A DNA stretch of 64,000 bases from Spodoptera frugiperda (Eukaryota > Arthropoda > Insecta > Lepidoptera > Noctuidae): assembly GCF_023101765.2 (NCBI RefSeq), contig NC_064224.1, positions 9,938,103-10,002,102 of the forward strand, read 5' to 3'. Positions 33,401 through 45,769 of the stretch are shown piece after piece. The notes below the pieces were generated by a model. The model saw only the letters and a list, made by a program, of their open reading frames with translations, searched no databases and was not told the DNA's origin. The position numbers and the translations under genes are program-made. Within the stretch, counting starts at the first letter, position 1, and each line of letters begins with the position of its first letter.

Positions 33401-34430
33401 GGTCAGTGATTAGGTTTGTTTGGTCTTTTAGAAAGAAACTGAAAATCCAACATTAGAATCGGTAAGTGTTTCATAGTTCTGAAACATAGCTATGCGAATA
33501 AAAAATTCACTGAACTAAAAGGTGTCTACCTATGACCAAAGACGCATTAAATGAACAAATACACTAAACTAAAAGAGAAAATGTAACTTACATTTTGTAT
33601 AACAGTTGATCTTTCAACTCAAATAGAAAAATCGAAGTAGGTAGAAGTTCTACGTTTCATGCAAAAATTAAATATAAAATATACTATGTATACATTTCCA
33701 CTGAAAAAAAAGACTGACGGTATTTTGAGAACTTACTACATGGTTTTGAGAAGTTTTACCTTAACCTTAAACCGATACCAATCTCGACTCCGCAATCAGC
33801 ACTCTACGACCAAAAACATCGAAAAATCTTTATAACTCTTTGACTAATCCGCAAAACAAATCTTATAGCTACTTATCATAAGACAAAAAGCCCAGCTATA
33901 TTCATCCGTCATCCGTGATGTAACCCCATTTAGAGCCGGTTGGTAGAACAATGCGGGCTGCACCTCGTGTCGGTCGTGTCAGTAATCTGTCTTGTTGGTT
34001 GTCGCCTGTCCAGTCCACAATACCTTCGTACCTTGGAACTTAATTCTAATAGTGATTGAGATTGAGCAAGGGTTCCGTTATAATAAGATCGTTTGCGTAT
34101 TATTAATCTGGTAACGTCATATCGAATTACTTTTGTGTGCGAACTATGTAAGATTAAATTAAAGCTACAAACTCAAAATGTTGTTGTGTTAGTAATCTGT
34201 AAACCATAGTTTAACAGTTTTTCTTTTTGATTTACGATTTTTTATATTGTATAATATGTGTAGACATTCAAAGCCAGATTGTCCGATTTTCCGAAATGCG
34301 TGCAAAAATTGACTTCTTGAAATCTCAGAATACCCTTTCTTTTATAAAAGAGCAAGCTTTAATTAGTATTTGTTTGTCTGTAAATCACTTCGTATCTTGT
34401 AATGGAAGATTAAAAGAAAAGTCTATAGAA

Positions 34431-34575
34431 TATACCGCCTGTTTTTTTATATCCTACCAGTAATTTCTATGAGTAAGGTAACATTTAAACATTCCATTTA
34501 GAATGAACAATAACTTTTGATATAAAAAAGTATTAAAAAAACAGGCGGTATTAAAATACCACCTGTTTTTTCTTT
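34431..34575. repeat. ACCGCCTGTTTTTT inverted units
   Basis: ACCGCCTGTTTTTTTA occurs at 34434. Its complement AAAACAGGCGGTATT at 34538 and a further forward form AATACCACCTGTTTTTT at 34555 make a 16-base-arm hairpin plus an outer inverted repeat. Probably a small MITE with a duplicated end. Confidence 0.5.
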
Positions 34576-35346
34576 TATCTTTCTAATAAAGCATAGCCAA
34601 TGATACTGTTAAATTTACATATCTTTATGACAAAAATAATGTGTGAATTACTGCTCTTTAGCAATCACTCGAAAACAAAATATTTTATCAAGTCCTTCAT
34701 TGTTTAGATGAGTACTCAAAAGTACTTGTACACAAATCTTAAATAATTCTTTTAATACATTTCCCTCATTTTTCTCTCAGGAATCACGATAAATAACGCT
34801 AATCCTGTATTTCTGAGAAACCGTGGGCCGTGGGCAGGTGTAGATTTTATTTAACTTGTTAATATGCCATAGTACACCCACTCTGTTTCGGTATATTTAC
34901 AGTTGTATCTAATCCCACGTTTATATTGTTGTGTGGTTAAAAATATCTTTAAGTCAATATTTCTATTCTCTGATTTCTTTTTCTACAAAATTAGAATGGT
35001 ATATTTAGTTAAAACGGGTTTTTACTTATTTTATTTTATAACCGCAATAGGGTGATAACAGGGTATGAAAATTAAAAATCTATTTAGTCCGTCAGTTAGG
35101 TTACGAAAAATTTGACTCGTATATCTTTTTTTTTGTCGTTAAAGATAACAATACTTAGATAAAACGAATCAAAGTTTAGGAGTGGGAGAAAATACGTATA
35201 AAAAGTATTTAGAAGTAAAGTCACATGATATTTCAAATCGATATATCTTCATGAGTATTTGTTTTCGTTAGAAAATAAATATACGTGTCTAATGTTTTAA
35301 AATAATCTACAAGACGGACATTAAAATAAAAATTAGTCATCTAATC

Positions 35347-35388
35347 AAATCAACATTACCGAATTGGGTAATTCGGTAATGTTGATTT
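35347..35388. repeat. perfect 19-base hairpin
   Basis: AAATCAACATTACCGAATT and its exact complement are separated by a GGGT loop. No larger element borders are visible. Confidence 0.8.
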
Positions 35389-35935
35389 TAAATACAGTTG
35401 CGAGAAAAATGGCAAGGGATGCTGTCAAGTATTAGATATTTTTCCACAATCTCAGACGGTTAGAAATCGCCACAGTTTACATAGTGCGACTGGAGTTTAT
35501 GTCGTTTTATAAATGTTCAGAGATTCCTGGTTTATTTTATTTTCTAAGAATTTCCTCATTCCTGTGACTCCAAGGAATATTAGATTTTGTAATCTGTGAG
35601 TAAAATAAGTCTATTTTTACATATTAGTAATTTTGTGTATTAGCTATAATTAGGTACCTTTTACAAAACGTAAATTTTATACGAAAACTTAATTTATATT
35701 CATCAAAAACGACATTAATTGACTCACCTTATCAGTACATTACACAGGAACATTTATAATGAAATCGCCGTTACAAACCCCGTACGCGCGCTACCTGAGA
35801 TATCACAAACGATCACGGAAACATTTCATTGTACTACAGTTAATTGATAAAGACAGCGAGGTCTCTGCCCACCCCTTCCCGCCAAGCGCGATTATTATTA
35901 CAAAAACCGTATAATACGCTACGTGTATAATAATA

Positions 35936-36015
35936 CGTATGGCGTAGACGCGTAGCGCGGTAGCGTCGTAGCGACGTAGCGGGCGGGGTCTACGGCTACG
36001 CAGGGCGGCGTAGTA
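35936..36015. repeat. degenerate CGTAGCG repeat island
   Basis: CGTAGACGCGTAGCGCGGTA and following bases contain at least six variants of GTAGCG/GTAGAC within 80 bases, at much higher GC than the surroundings. Confidence 0.6.
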
Positions 36016-38994
36016 GGGTGGGTTGCCAGAACATAAGTGGGAGTTGGAAATATTAAGTTTTTTGTTAATTTATTTTTTGCTAAATTGTTTTTATTATAGT
36101 TTTGTTTTAGTTTATTACACTATCCAGTGTAAGATTATTATTTTTATAATTTATATTTTATCCCATATCCTTCTTATGTTACATAATATGTGTTGAAAAA
36201 TGGGGTCAGTGATTGCTTAATATGTAACTAGGAATAATTAGCTTATTTTTACCTAGCCTAAATTAATATGAAAATAATAATACATACTTTTATAATCAGA
36301 CTTCTAGACGTCCTCACTTGTAAAATACATTGTCCAAGAATTGTTATAAATAACTAGCTCTATACTGAAATGAAGAAGTGCATCAAAAAACTTTTAATCT
36401 CCCAAAAAAGCTGGTAAATCTCCCTCAAAGCGCTTCCACCGCCAAAAGTGCTTAGTACGAACCCGGCCGCGCCGCGGCAAGCGCGTATTGCGCTCCACAC
36501 GACAACCACCAACACAAAGTAACCATACAACCACTAATACACACTAAAACCGCTTAAAATTAACAAAAAACCGTTACAAGTAAACTGGTGTTCACGTTCT
36601 AAATTTAATTTTCAAATAAATTCTTCCTTAAATACTCGTACATTCTACAAAATTGCCAGTAAAAGAATTGATTTTTTCGTGCGGTGGCATGTTCGATTTT
36701 TGAATTTGGATTTTATGGATTACAAGTTTATTTCGTGCCAGTGTTGTGACATAAACAAGTTTCATAAATGTGATTTTATTGGGAACTTCACTCGGTCTTG
36801 AGTACAGGCAATTATGTAGCTTTTTGTTAATTCAGTCCATTTTTTATTCTTTAAATTATATAAATAATTAATATTTATGACTTGAAACATTATATTACTT
36901 TGTAAGTTTATAATATTGCATTACAAATAAAACGTTTAAAGTAAAATAATTGTAATCACACAAAATAAAAAATAATACTTAACGATTTTTACTTTAAAAT
37001 GAATGAAAATAATATTTGCAAATATTGACAGTAATTTGTAATTTGAAAATAATAATAAAAACGTTTAAAAATAAATTATAAAGATACATTTAAAAAAAAT
37101 TAAATACACATACTAACAATTTCTTTAATAAATACAAAAGTAATAATTACATGTATTTTCTTTGAAATAAAAATACTTTAGTTACTCACTTCTGATAGTA
37201 GCATTTGTAGCCAATATGGCGGTTTGCAGTAAGAATTTGGACGCAAACCTTTTACAAGCGCTGTTCCTTTTTTGACACATTTAGGAACAAATATGTCTAG
37301 CATTTTTTTTATTCATATTAATGTACTTTCTTTTTTATTTGTTTATCTATACGGAGTGGAATTAGGTGAATAAAAAAGAGGAAATTAATATAAGTATGTA
37401 TAAGTAGGTTATAAAAAATATACAATTACATTAGTAAGATTAAAAGTTTGCACATTTATTTTAAAATGAATAAAACACGATTGAACTCCGAACACGGCGC
37501 CGCTATGTAAAAAAATCTATTATTTTTGTATTTAGAATACGTCAATGAATTCTTGTTTAGAAAATGTTGTTTTTGATTTTTATTTAAATAGATAACGTTT
37601 TTCCATTGACTATATTGTCGAACCATCATCGAATGTCTTGTATATTTTATTATATTAAAACTAGTGGACTCCGTAATCTTAGTCTAGTCTCAGAATTTCT
37701 TCTACCCGTCTTTGTTGATATTTTCTTACATAAGAACCTTCTAACTACATAATATAACAAAACTAACAAAAAACAATTAGCGAAATCGGTTCAGTTGTTC
37801 TCGAGATTTACGCTTGGCAACATATTTGAGTTTTCAGTTTTCATCATTGAGTTACCTACTCAATATGTTTCTAAGCGTATATCTTTACACGAATATAATG
37901 ACTAGAGAGTCATTCTATTCGTGTATATTATTCTTTCATAATAACATAACATCTCGCCTTTAAATAACCGAAGGGATAAGCATATTTACAATGTTACATT
38001 AGGTATAGTGAATCGAACCACTAAGTCCTTGCTCAGTAGGTAGTCGCACTTAGATAAGTCACGCGAGTAAACCCGTGGGTAGAAACTGAGTTTTCATAAA
38101 AATTTAGTTTTAAAATTATAGAACTTGTTTTAATTTTAGAATTTTTTTTACTTTTTTTTTTTATTTTAGAATTATAATTAAAGTTATTAAAAATACAATA
38201 ATTTTCTCTGGTAAGAAGAATTTGGCTTGCTTGATAAATGGTAAATTATTTTTTACAAAATAACATCTTTACACGTCAATCTCTAAAATAACTAGATGAG
38301 GTCGTTTCTTCAGATCTATTTCGTTGTTGAATTCAAAACAGTCATTAATGTCCGGTGTTTTCATAGTTGTATCTACTGTAGAGGCTGGCTCACAGCAGTT
38401 TTGGGAGGATGTGCGGATTTGTCCCACTCGAAAAAAAAGCCAATTGTATGCCCATCATTACAATTAACCTCATTAAGTACCTTACTAACGCGTAGTTTGT
38501 TTAACCAATTCAATTGTTTAGCCAATATTACCTGGCAGTTTATTTGCTAATTACTCACGGTATGGTCGACTGTGCACACTCATTACTCATTGTCCTTGAA
38601 GATGGTCATCAAAAAGTGAGCGGTGCCTGTAGAGTTCGCAGCATCATTCACTCGTTTGTGTTTGTATCGTTTTTATTTAGGTAGCAGTGAGTGTTCTCTT
38701 ATTCAAGTACTAAAATATAAGGCAGATAATAGTTTTGAAAATGGTGTAGGTAATTTAATACCAAAATTTTTTTAGCGTTGATAAGTCTGCATTTGGCCAC
38801 GAACCCGCTTACTGCCAGAACGGCGAAGCGAAGATGTGGCCGAAGATGGAGCACACAGACTTAGAAAGTACCTATTCACTCTGACCTTGAAAATACCCGG
38901 GTTGTATTTCTAAGGAAAAATAGAAGCTGGCAAGAAACGAAATATTAACATATTTCGTTTACGTGACTTACACGTCAAGATATTTTTAATTAAT

Positions 38995-39970
38995 TAGGGG
39001 AAAGTGGGGTAAACGCGAACGCGGGGTAAACCCGAACCCAATAGTTTTAATATGTTAGAAAGATATAGCCGTATATCACTCGCCGGTAACTCAAAGATCA
39101 CGCCACCACCAGTACCAGTCAACGACATGGGAGACGCGGACGCACGTACTTTTCAAGGTATGTCAATTTTAATATTTTCAATGTTTTCGATGTAAGTTTT
39201 TGATAAATTGAACTTGGTGTAGCTTTATTTCTATTGAGAATAGTTATTTAACCTTTACGTAGAGGGAAACTTACATACTAAACCATTCAAATGACAGTGA
39301 CGCATTTGGTAAAAGTTTTACAACTTAAAATATTTTTTCCATTTTATTTTTTTCGACCTGGTGGGGTAAAGGCGAACGCTGCATGTCGGGTAATCTCGAA
39401 CGTTCGGCATTACTCCTCTCTCCTTTTTTTGTTAGTTCCCTGTTCATATTTTTTTTCCAACTAGCCACTGGCAAATAGGGTATAGTGTTTTCCAGTCTAT
39501 GTTGATTTCTTTGTGGCACTAAATTATGTTGTCGGGTGATTTTGATAATGGTAAACATCAAATAAATTGTTTCAGTTGCCCCGTAATTATAAAAGAAAAA
39601 CTGAAACTAAATACAGTTTAGATGATCTTAAAAGGGCTATAGTCGATGTTCAAACCAAGAAACTCAGCATTGGCAGAGCAGCAAATACTTGTGTTCCAAA
39701 AAGTACAATTTACCTTAGTAATGTTAGTACGTGATTACCCCACTTGGTGTTCGGCTTTACCCGACATCAGTTGGGTAAAACCGAACACTAAGGGTTTTGT
39801 TTTTCGGTCATTTTGTTATATTTTATTAAAAAAATAATGATGTTGATTAGTAATACGTTAGCTAGATAAGTAAAGTTTATAATTTAATAATTAAAAACAT
39901 TCTGTGATTTGATTCCACTGTTTTATTTATATTTTCCCTTAGGTGTTCGTGTTTCCCCCACTTTCCCCTA
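38995..39970. mobile_element. pogo-like DNA transposon remnant
   Basis: Terminal inverted repeats GGGGAAAGTGGGGTAAACGC (left) and the complement CCCCCACTTTCCCC (right) are flanked by TA, as in Tc1/mariner/pogo elements. The interior repeats GGGTAA..CGAAC motifs, suggesting subterminal binding sites, and holds a transposase helix-turn-helix remnant at 39576-39735. The length of about 975 bases is far short of an autonomous element. Confidence 0.68.
39576..39735 (+). pseudogene. pipsqueak-type helix-turn-helix of a pogo-like transposase
   Basis: After a TTTCAG sequence the frame reads LPRNYKRKTETKYSLDDLKR, then AIVDVQTKKLSIGRAANTCV and PKSTIY, ending at a stop shortly after. This is the usual N-terminal psq HTH of pogo-family transposases. 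The expected initiator Met is Leu (TTG), and no DDE catalytic domain follows, so it is a fragment. Confidence 0.7.
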
Positions 39971-40551
39971 CACTTACATCTAAATTCGTTTTGTGACACC
40001 GTGACACACATACGTATAACTTATTTTTCTAGTACCTCAGTGAGAAATAGCGATAGTTGTGCTAATAGATTTATGAAAGTGGAATCTCGCACAAGAATGA
40101 TAAATTGAAATTTTCACCTATCAAAGTCAAGCCTCAAATTAAGTTACAATAAGTATACCTACACCCAAGAACTACAGGTTTCAGAAAAAATATTAAATTT
40201 TGATCCTTCTACAAGCATCCCTATGATAATTAAATAAATACCTACAAGTACATACAATTCGGTAGTTTATGTACTCGGTACATAAGTAAGTAAGTACCGC
40301 TCAAGGCTGCAACTGTTTCCTTTGAAACATCTTTGTTAACGAGAGAATGCTGCACAGGACAATGTACTCTCGACTAGTTGTTGTGTAAGCTCACTTTTGG
40401 TTAAACAAAGAAATTAATTGTCATAGGTATCCAGTTTTCTACCATTTATGAGCTTAAGGATGCTTTTCCCAGTAGTTAGAAGTTTGTAGCAGTATGGAAA
40501 ATCCATATACTGGACAAACTGCTGCTACATGTAGGTGTAAGTTGTATAGCG

Positions 40552-40616
40552 ACCCTACATGCCGTAATGTACACCTCTGCCTAACCCTTTGGGGTTAAAA
40601 GGCGTGACTATGGTCA
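40552..40616 (+). repeat. SINE S3 tail fragment
   Basis: GCCGTAATGTACACCTCTGC and TTGGGGTTAAAAGGCGTGA match the S3 tail in forward orientation. Confidence 0.55.
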
Positions 40617-40628
40617 AGGGTATTTTTC

Positions 40629-40865
<237 letters not shown>

Positions 40866-41130
40866 TTAATCTTGATGACCATACAATATCTATTTCTTTC
40901 CACAACTACCTCCATTATCGATATCAAACGAAAAGGCTTGATTGGTAGAATAGAATTCATTAAAACCGTTTAACATAAAACATATTTTTTGTGGAATACT
41001 TTGGCAAGCCAGAAAATGAATCCAAAACCTCTTGGTCGATAGTCAAACCTACGACCCGTGCTTAATCAACGAGAGTGTCATTAACTGTTTGATAAAGTAC
41101 TCGATTAATTTCAAGCCATGCTTTTTATTA

Positions 41131-41276
41131 AGGGGGGAAAATCATCCAATGACTTCTCTTGCCTTGGGCGAGGCGAGGGAGTGTCAGACTCTTACTGACT
41201 AAAAACCACCCCGTTCCTTCTCCTGCTTTTCACCCTGGAGCCCCGGTAAACCCGCTAGGTACTCCGCAGCTCCGCT
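41131..41276 (+). repeat. repeat family R4
   Basis: GGGGGGAAAATCATCCAATG, GAGGGAGTGTCAGACTCTTA and a final CTCCGCAGCTCCG block. Confidence 0.75.
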
Positions 41277-41717
41277 TCAAGCCAAGCTAACAGCTAATTT
41301 TGACGTAATGTCTATAATTTAAATTTTAATTTGAAAATTACTTTATTAAATATCAAATATAGTAACGTTTGAATATTATTTTATTATAACGCCCTATTAT
41401 TCCCCAAAGGCGTAGGCAGCGATTATATAAGTATTTACAGTTACATTACACCCACACAACGACATTTGAGTTATTAGTTTTAATTTTAACTAGTGAGCAC
41501 GTACCAAATTGTCAAAGGTCAGGCATTATTTTATTTATTTGAAGAGAGTGTTTATAAAAAATAATCAGCTGGTCCAGTTGAGTCTAGTTCAAAGCTGAAA
41601 CGAAGTATTTAGGGATTAAAAATGAATAAAATATTTAAATTTAAATTCGTGTTAAACTACATTTTTATTGCATCTATTTGTTACCGCACCCATGACAGGA
41701 GAAAACGCTTACCTTTT

Positions 41718-41850
41718 TTAAGGAGGGAAAATCGTCCATTGACTTTTCCCGGCTTGGGCGAGGCGAGAGGGAGCGTCAGACTCTTACTGACTAAAAACCA
41801 CCCCGTTCCTACTCCTGCTTTACGAGCCGGAGCCCCGGTAAATCGTCCGT
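41718..41850 (+). repeat. repeat family R4
   Basis: AGGGAAAATCGTCCATTGAC, CGTCAGACTCTTACTGACTA and GAGCCGGAGCCCCGGTAA. Second copy within 600 bases in the same orientation. Confidence 0.72.
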
Positions 41851-41929
41851 AGGAGAAAACACAGGCGTGGAGAAATATTAAGTAGATTATTATATTTAAA
41901 GTCAGTTAGTAAGTACCTACTTAAAATAA

Positions 41930-42075
41930 TAACTGCCATACTCAGAGTCATTTAAAGGTAACCCAGTCCTTAGCAATTGTTTTCGGAACAAAATCGTTAC
42001 TAAGGAACAGTTTAAGTAATCATTAAATGTCTCTAAATGCGGCAGTAAGTGTATCTCTGTTTATGCCTCTAGGCT
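41930..42075 (+). repeat. repeat with a second copy at 53690-53835
   Basis: Both contain CAATTGTTTTC.GAACAAAAT, ..TTACTAAGGAA.AGTTT and AAATGTCT.T.A.T.CGGCA in the same order. The class is unknown. Confidence 0.5.
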
Positions 42076-43367
42076 ATAATAGTCGTGATGTTATCTGTAA
42101 CATGTTATGTTATGTATAACATGTAACGGTAGGAGAGTCGTCATGCGGGGTTTGTAACATTTATCAGTAGTTTAGTAAAAGTTGTTTGTGTTTAATCGAG
42201 ACAATTAATTTTGTGTAGAGGTGCGGGTGACCGGTTGTATTTTGATTTAGCTGTTATGTAGTTTATATCTATATTATTTACTAGCTTCTGCCAGCGGCTT
42301 TGTTCGCATTCCCGTGGGATAAAAATCCTATCATCTAAGTTAACTCATATTCTGTATACTAAATTTCACCAAAATCCGTTCAGTAGTTTCAGTGTGATTG
42401 ACGGATAAACATCCAAACAAACAAACATTTACATTAATTTTAGCTTGATTAAATTTTTGAATGCTAGCAGATGTTTGTAGAAGGCAAATCTTCCGCTAAC
42501 GATGCAAATTATGCAGTGCATTTGAAAGGTTAAGTATGACAATTTTAAATTGTTTACTTAATAATTGTTATTTGGCAGTATAGTCGACATCATTGAATTG
42601 GAGTTTCGATTGCCATTTCTTAAAGATGAAAACTAAATGTTATTCAAACGTGTGTCATCCAAGTGGTCAAAAACACTAAAATATTCACTCTTCTTCCCAT
42701 TAAGACTTTGACTGCCATCAAAAATCTGTTGAAGGCAAATTCTTCACTAGCGCCGGTCACTTTTGCCCCCCATAGCGTTTAATGTGTTAACTGTCCCCGG
42801 GAAAATATTAATGGCAATAACCGTAGCACGAAGTTAAAAATTAAATTAAATTGTTTTTGCTGTGGGATCCATATCAAGCGGGGTTATTTTGGGCAATTCA
42901 GATCAATTTAGTAAATATTTATTTAAGCATTTAAACTGAATTTCTTTGTCGACAAAGGGCAAAGTTAAATCATTTTCACACTCCAAACTGTCAGTACGTA
43001 GGAAGTAATGTCACAGGTCGTTCTAGCAACAGATAATATACTCCCACGCGAAATACTACGATTTAATCATAAATGTAACATTGTATAGATGTATAGTTGT
43101 GGTAGATGTTCGAATAATTACGTCACTCGTGACGTCATACGCGGGAAACTTTCATTCGAATTTGAATTTGAATTCGGAATGAATTTGACATTATGCTTAT
43201 TTATTCTTTTTTTTCGTTGTTGTTGAGTAACTTTTGTTTTTTATTTTGGCAAGATTGTTTATAGGTTGTGAAATAAGTACATTATAATAATTATGTAGGT
43301 AATATGGGCCTTCAATGTCCTTGTACTACTTTACCTGATTTAAAATTCTATATTTCTGCCTTTTTTG

Positions 43368-43442
43368 AGGGGGGAAAATCATGCAATGTTTTCTACCGCC
43401 TTGGGTGAGACGAGAAAGAGTGTCAGACTCTTACCGAATGCT
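43368..43442 (+). repeat. repeat family R4, truncated
   Basis: GAGGGGGGAAAATCATGCAA and AGTGTCAGACTCTTACCGA; the second half is lost. Confidence 0.6.
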
Positions 43443-43732
43443 GACGTTTATTTTACTGATTGTTTGTGCAATGCTAAGTTCTAACGCATGAATTAAAGTG
43501 TCTTTATGATATTTAAATTAAATTATTTATGAATTAATTCAGGACTATAATTGATTTAGGTACATATGTAAAATATCATTATTCAAATTAATGTACAACG
43601 TTTTTCTATAAATAAATCAATTTTAGTATGTCTAGACGATAAAACGAATTTAATGAATAATTTAATTACAGCAATAAATTAAATAAATTATCGACCAAGC
43701 AAAATCAAATACCTATATTAAGTTACCTTCTT

Positions 43733-43884
43733 TTTGAGGGGGTAAAATTATCCAATGACTTTTCCCGCCTTGGGTGAGGCGGGAGGGAGTGTCAGACTCT
43801 TACTGACTAAAACCACCCCGTTCCTTCTCCTGCTTTGAGCCGGAGCCCCGGTAACCTTTTACGTTGTCCGCAGCTCCGGATCGG
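43733..43884 (+). repeat. repeat family R4, full
   Basis: GAGGGGGTAAAATTATCCAA, GGGAGGGAGTGTCAGACTCT and TACGTTGTCCGCAGCTCCGG. Intact in layout. Confidence 0.75.
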
Positions 43885-44337
43885 ATTTTAAGTTACCTAT
43901 CACCGGAAATAACATAACAAAAATAACTACTTACATCAAAAATCAGTTATTAAAAACGGTTATCAAACAAAAACTAGTTATACAACGTTATTACGAATTT
44001 CTTACAATAGATCTGCAATTATTACATGGTTGGTGTCTTGTGTAAGTTGCAACTGTTGGAAGCAGCAACTTATGAAACAGACAGACACACAGACATAGTT
44101 GAATTACATTAATTTCCTCGCAGTGTGCGCTAGTGCATCGCTTGCTCGGTTTTCATTAACAACTCTCTACAATCGAGTAGGTATTAGCTTTTGTTCATGT
44201 TAAATTGTATAAGGATTTATTGTCAATCGATTCTATATTTTATTTGTGCTTTCCCTGTCCAAGTTTTGTTAGAATTTTGTTAGGTCAATAAAATGTTTGT
44301 GGAGTCGTTTGTATTAGGAAAAATCATCATAATCGGT

Positions 44338-44412
44338 TTAGTCCATGGGCGGCGCTGATCGCTTACCATCAGGTGACTCGTTTGCTCGTTTGTCTCCTAT
44401 ACCATAATAAAA
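44338..44412 (-). repeat. SINE-like S2 fragment, reverse
   Basis: GTCCATGGGCGGCGCTGATC and CTTACCATCAGGTGACTCGT are the reversed S2 head. Confidence 0.6.
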
Positions 44413-45045
44413 GTATTTTATGCGTTGCCGAAAGCAATACAATCGTTTAATCTTATTTATTAAAATTACAGTTTTAATGTCATATCACTTATAGGTAGAT
44501 ACCCTTTTAATCGTTCTTGTCATAAATATTAAAAAACTGTCTGCTTGTTTGTTTCTCTTCCATGTCTCTAGAGTGATTGGTATAAATTACTTGTGTCCCT
44601 TATCCCACGCGGATGAAACTACGGGTACGTACATCTAGTATAATTATTATAGGCAATTCATGTGTATGGCTATACCATCATTTACCCGCGCATATACTAA
44701 CCTTTACCCGCGGTTTTACCACAATGAGAAGGAGATAGGATGTTAATATTAATAAAGAGGTAACAGACAGATTTACATTCACATTTATGATATTAGTAGG
44801 GATTATAAATAAAAAGGAATTCATATTATCATATTATTTCTGTATTAATTGTGCCTTTATATTGTGTCTAAGAACAATGCTTGTTTGTAATGCATGGCCT
44901 CGCTAGTGCAACGATTGTGAGCAAAGCTTTACTTTACGGATGAGTTTATTGTTAAATCAGATTACTTTAGCAATCACTCTGTACATTACACATCTAAGTT
45001 CCCATAAAATATTCATAGTCAATTAACTTCCAGTAATTATTCTGC

Positions 45046-45053
45046 TATAAAAG
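45046..45053 (+). promoter_or_regulatory. TATA box of candidate micropeptide gene
   Basis: TATAAAAG, a full consensus TATA box, lies 57 bases before the small open frame. A start site about 25-30 bases downstream would leave a leader of about 25-30 bases. Confidence 0.5.
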
Positions 45054-45102
45054 ATAAATTACGTGATTGTGTTCGTTTTTTCTACGGATAAAAAAATAAA
45101 AA

Positions 45103-45222
45103 ATGGCTCCAGATCAATGTTGCAGTAATAGCAGGCAGACTCAAATAGTTTTAGCGTTAATTGTAATCGTGGTTATATTAATAAACTTGTTGACCTTTTG
45201 GATAATGAGTCAAACTGTTTGA
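45103..45222 (+). CDS. candidate single-span membrane micropeptide (39 aa)
   Basis: The ATG has a strong insect context (AAAATGGC) and TAA lies in frame two codons upstream, so this Met is the only start. Residues 1-13 are polar and Cys-containing (MAPDQCCSNSRQT). Residues 14-35 are an unbroken hydrophobic span (IVLALIVIVVILINLLTFW), followed by SQTV. It would act as a single-pass membrane peptide; no known family is recognised. Fifteen bases after the TGA a consensus donor CAG|GTGAGT follows. A pyrimidine-rich acceptor at 45626-45627 and AATAAA at 45688 complete a gene-like layout. It lies 770 bases upstream of the Skeletor-like start, on the same strand, so it may alternatively be an upstream exon of that gene. 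Confidence 0.45.
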   Translation: MAPDQCCSNSRQTQIVLALIVIVVILINLLTFWIMSQTV

Positions 45223-45627
45223 ACATGTTCCCGCCAGGTGAGTCCATTACGGTTATAGCATTTTAACGGCTCAACAGTCACGATTCACGAATGTTTGTGG
45301 TACACAGGACTTGCTAAATTAAGGTTTAGGATAATAATAATCTGTAGCCTAGTTTTGCATGTACTGCTCCGCTTATGCAACGTTTCCAAGCCAACAATCG
45401 TCCTTCACAGTTACCTAAGAAGAGCTCTCGCGAATAAAAACTTGTGTTTTCGAGAAAAAATCAGAATAAACGACGCACCAGTTTGTTGTAAACGGTTTTT
45501 TAGTTTCAATCATTGAGCTAGCTTTTGGATATTTTTGTTAAAAATACTTAAAAGCTAGATTTTTAATTTTAAAGCTGAAGAGTTCATTGACCTCTCTAAC
45601 CCTTCTCTTACTATCAGTTCCCAACAG

Positions 45628-45693
45628 AATTCAGTTCCCATGTCGACCCAGCACTCTGCCAATTCTGAACCAAGACTGTATCCCGACAATAAA
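45628..45693 (+). other. candidate 3' exon and poly(A) signal of micropeptide gene
   Basis: The tract CTCTCTAACCCTTCTCTTAC and CCAACAG make a strong 3' splice site at 45627. AATAAA follows at 45688-45693. No long open frame is present, as expected of a 3' untranslated exon. Confidence 0.35.
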
Positions 45694-45769
45694 TAGTTCG
45701 TAAGTTTAATGAAAAACGTAAACAATATCTCGAATGTGACTGATTATAGTGAAAGTAAACAAATGACGC

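Larger units (their letters stand above)
29180..38990. other. long gene-poor region
   Basis: About 10 kb of mostly unique AT-rich DNA. Visible elements are part of a MITE (33289-33400), a transposon-related block at 31676-31845, small hairpins (34535, 35347) and a GTAGCG-rich island (35936-36015). Moderately GC-rich islands at about 30850-31080, 32380-32560 and 33000-33170 have no open frame with splice support and might be regulatory. Confidence 0.45.

Noticed and set aside
37188..37280. minus-strand ATG frame (MCQKRNSACKRFASKF..) open to a GTGAGT donor
   Set aside because: Its phase does not fit the 25170-25255 exon, codon use is unremarkable and a 30-codon open stretch is common by chance; fitting phase with shootin-like exon 2 alone is too weak.
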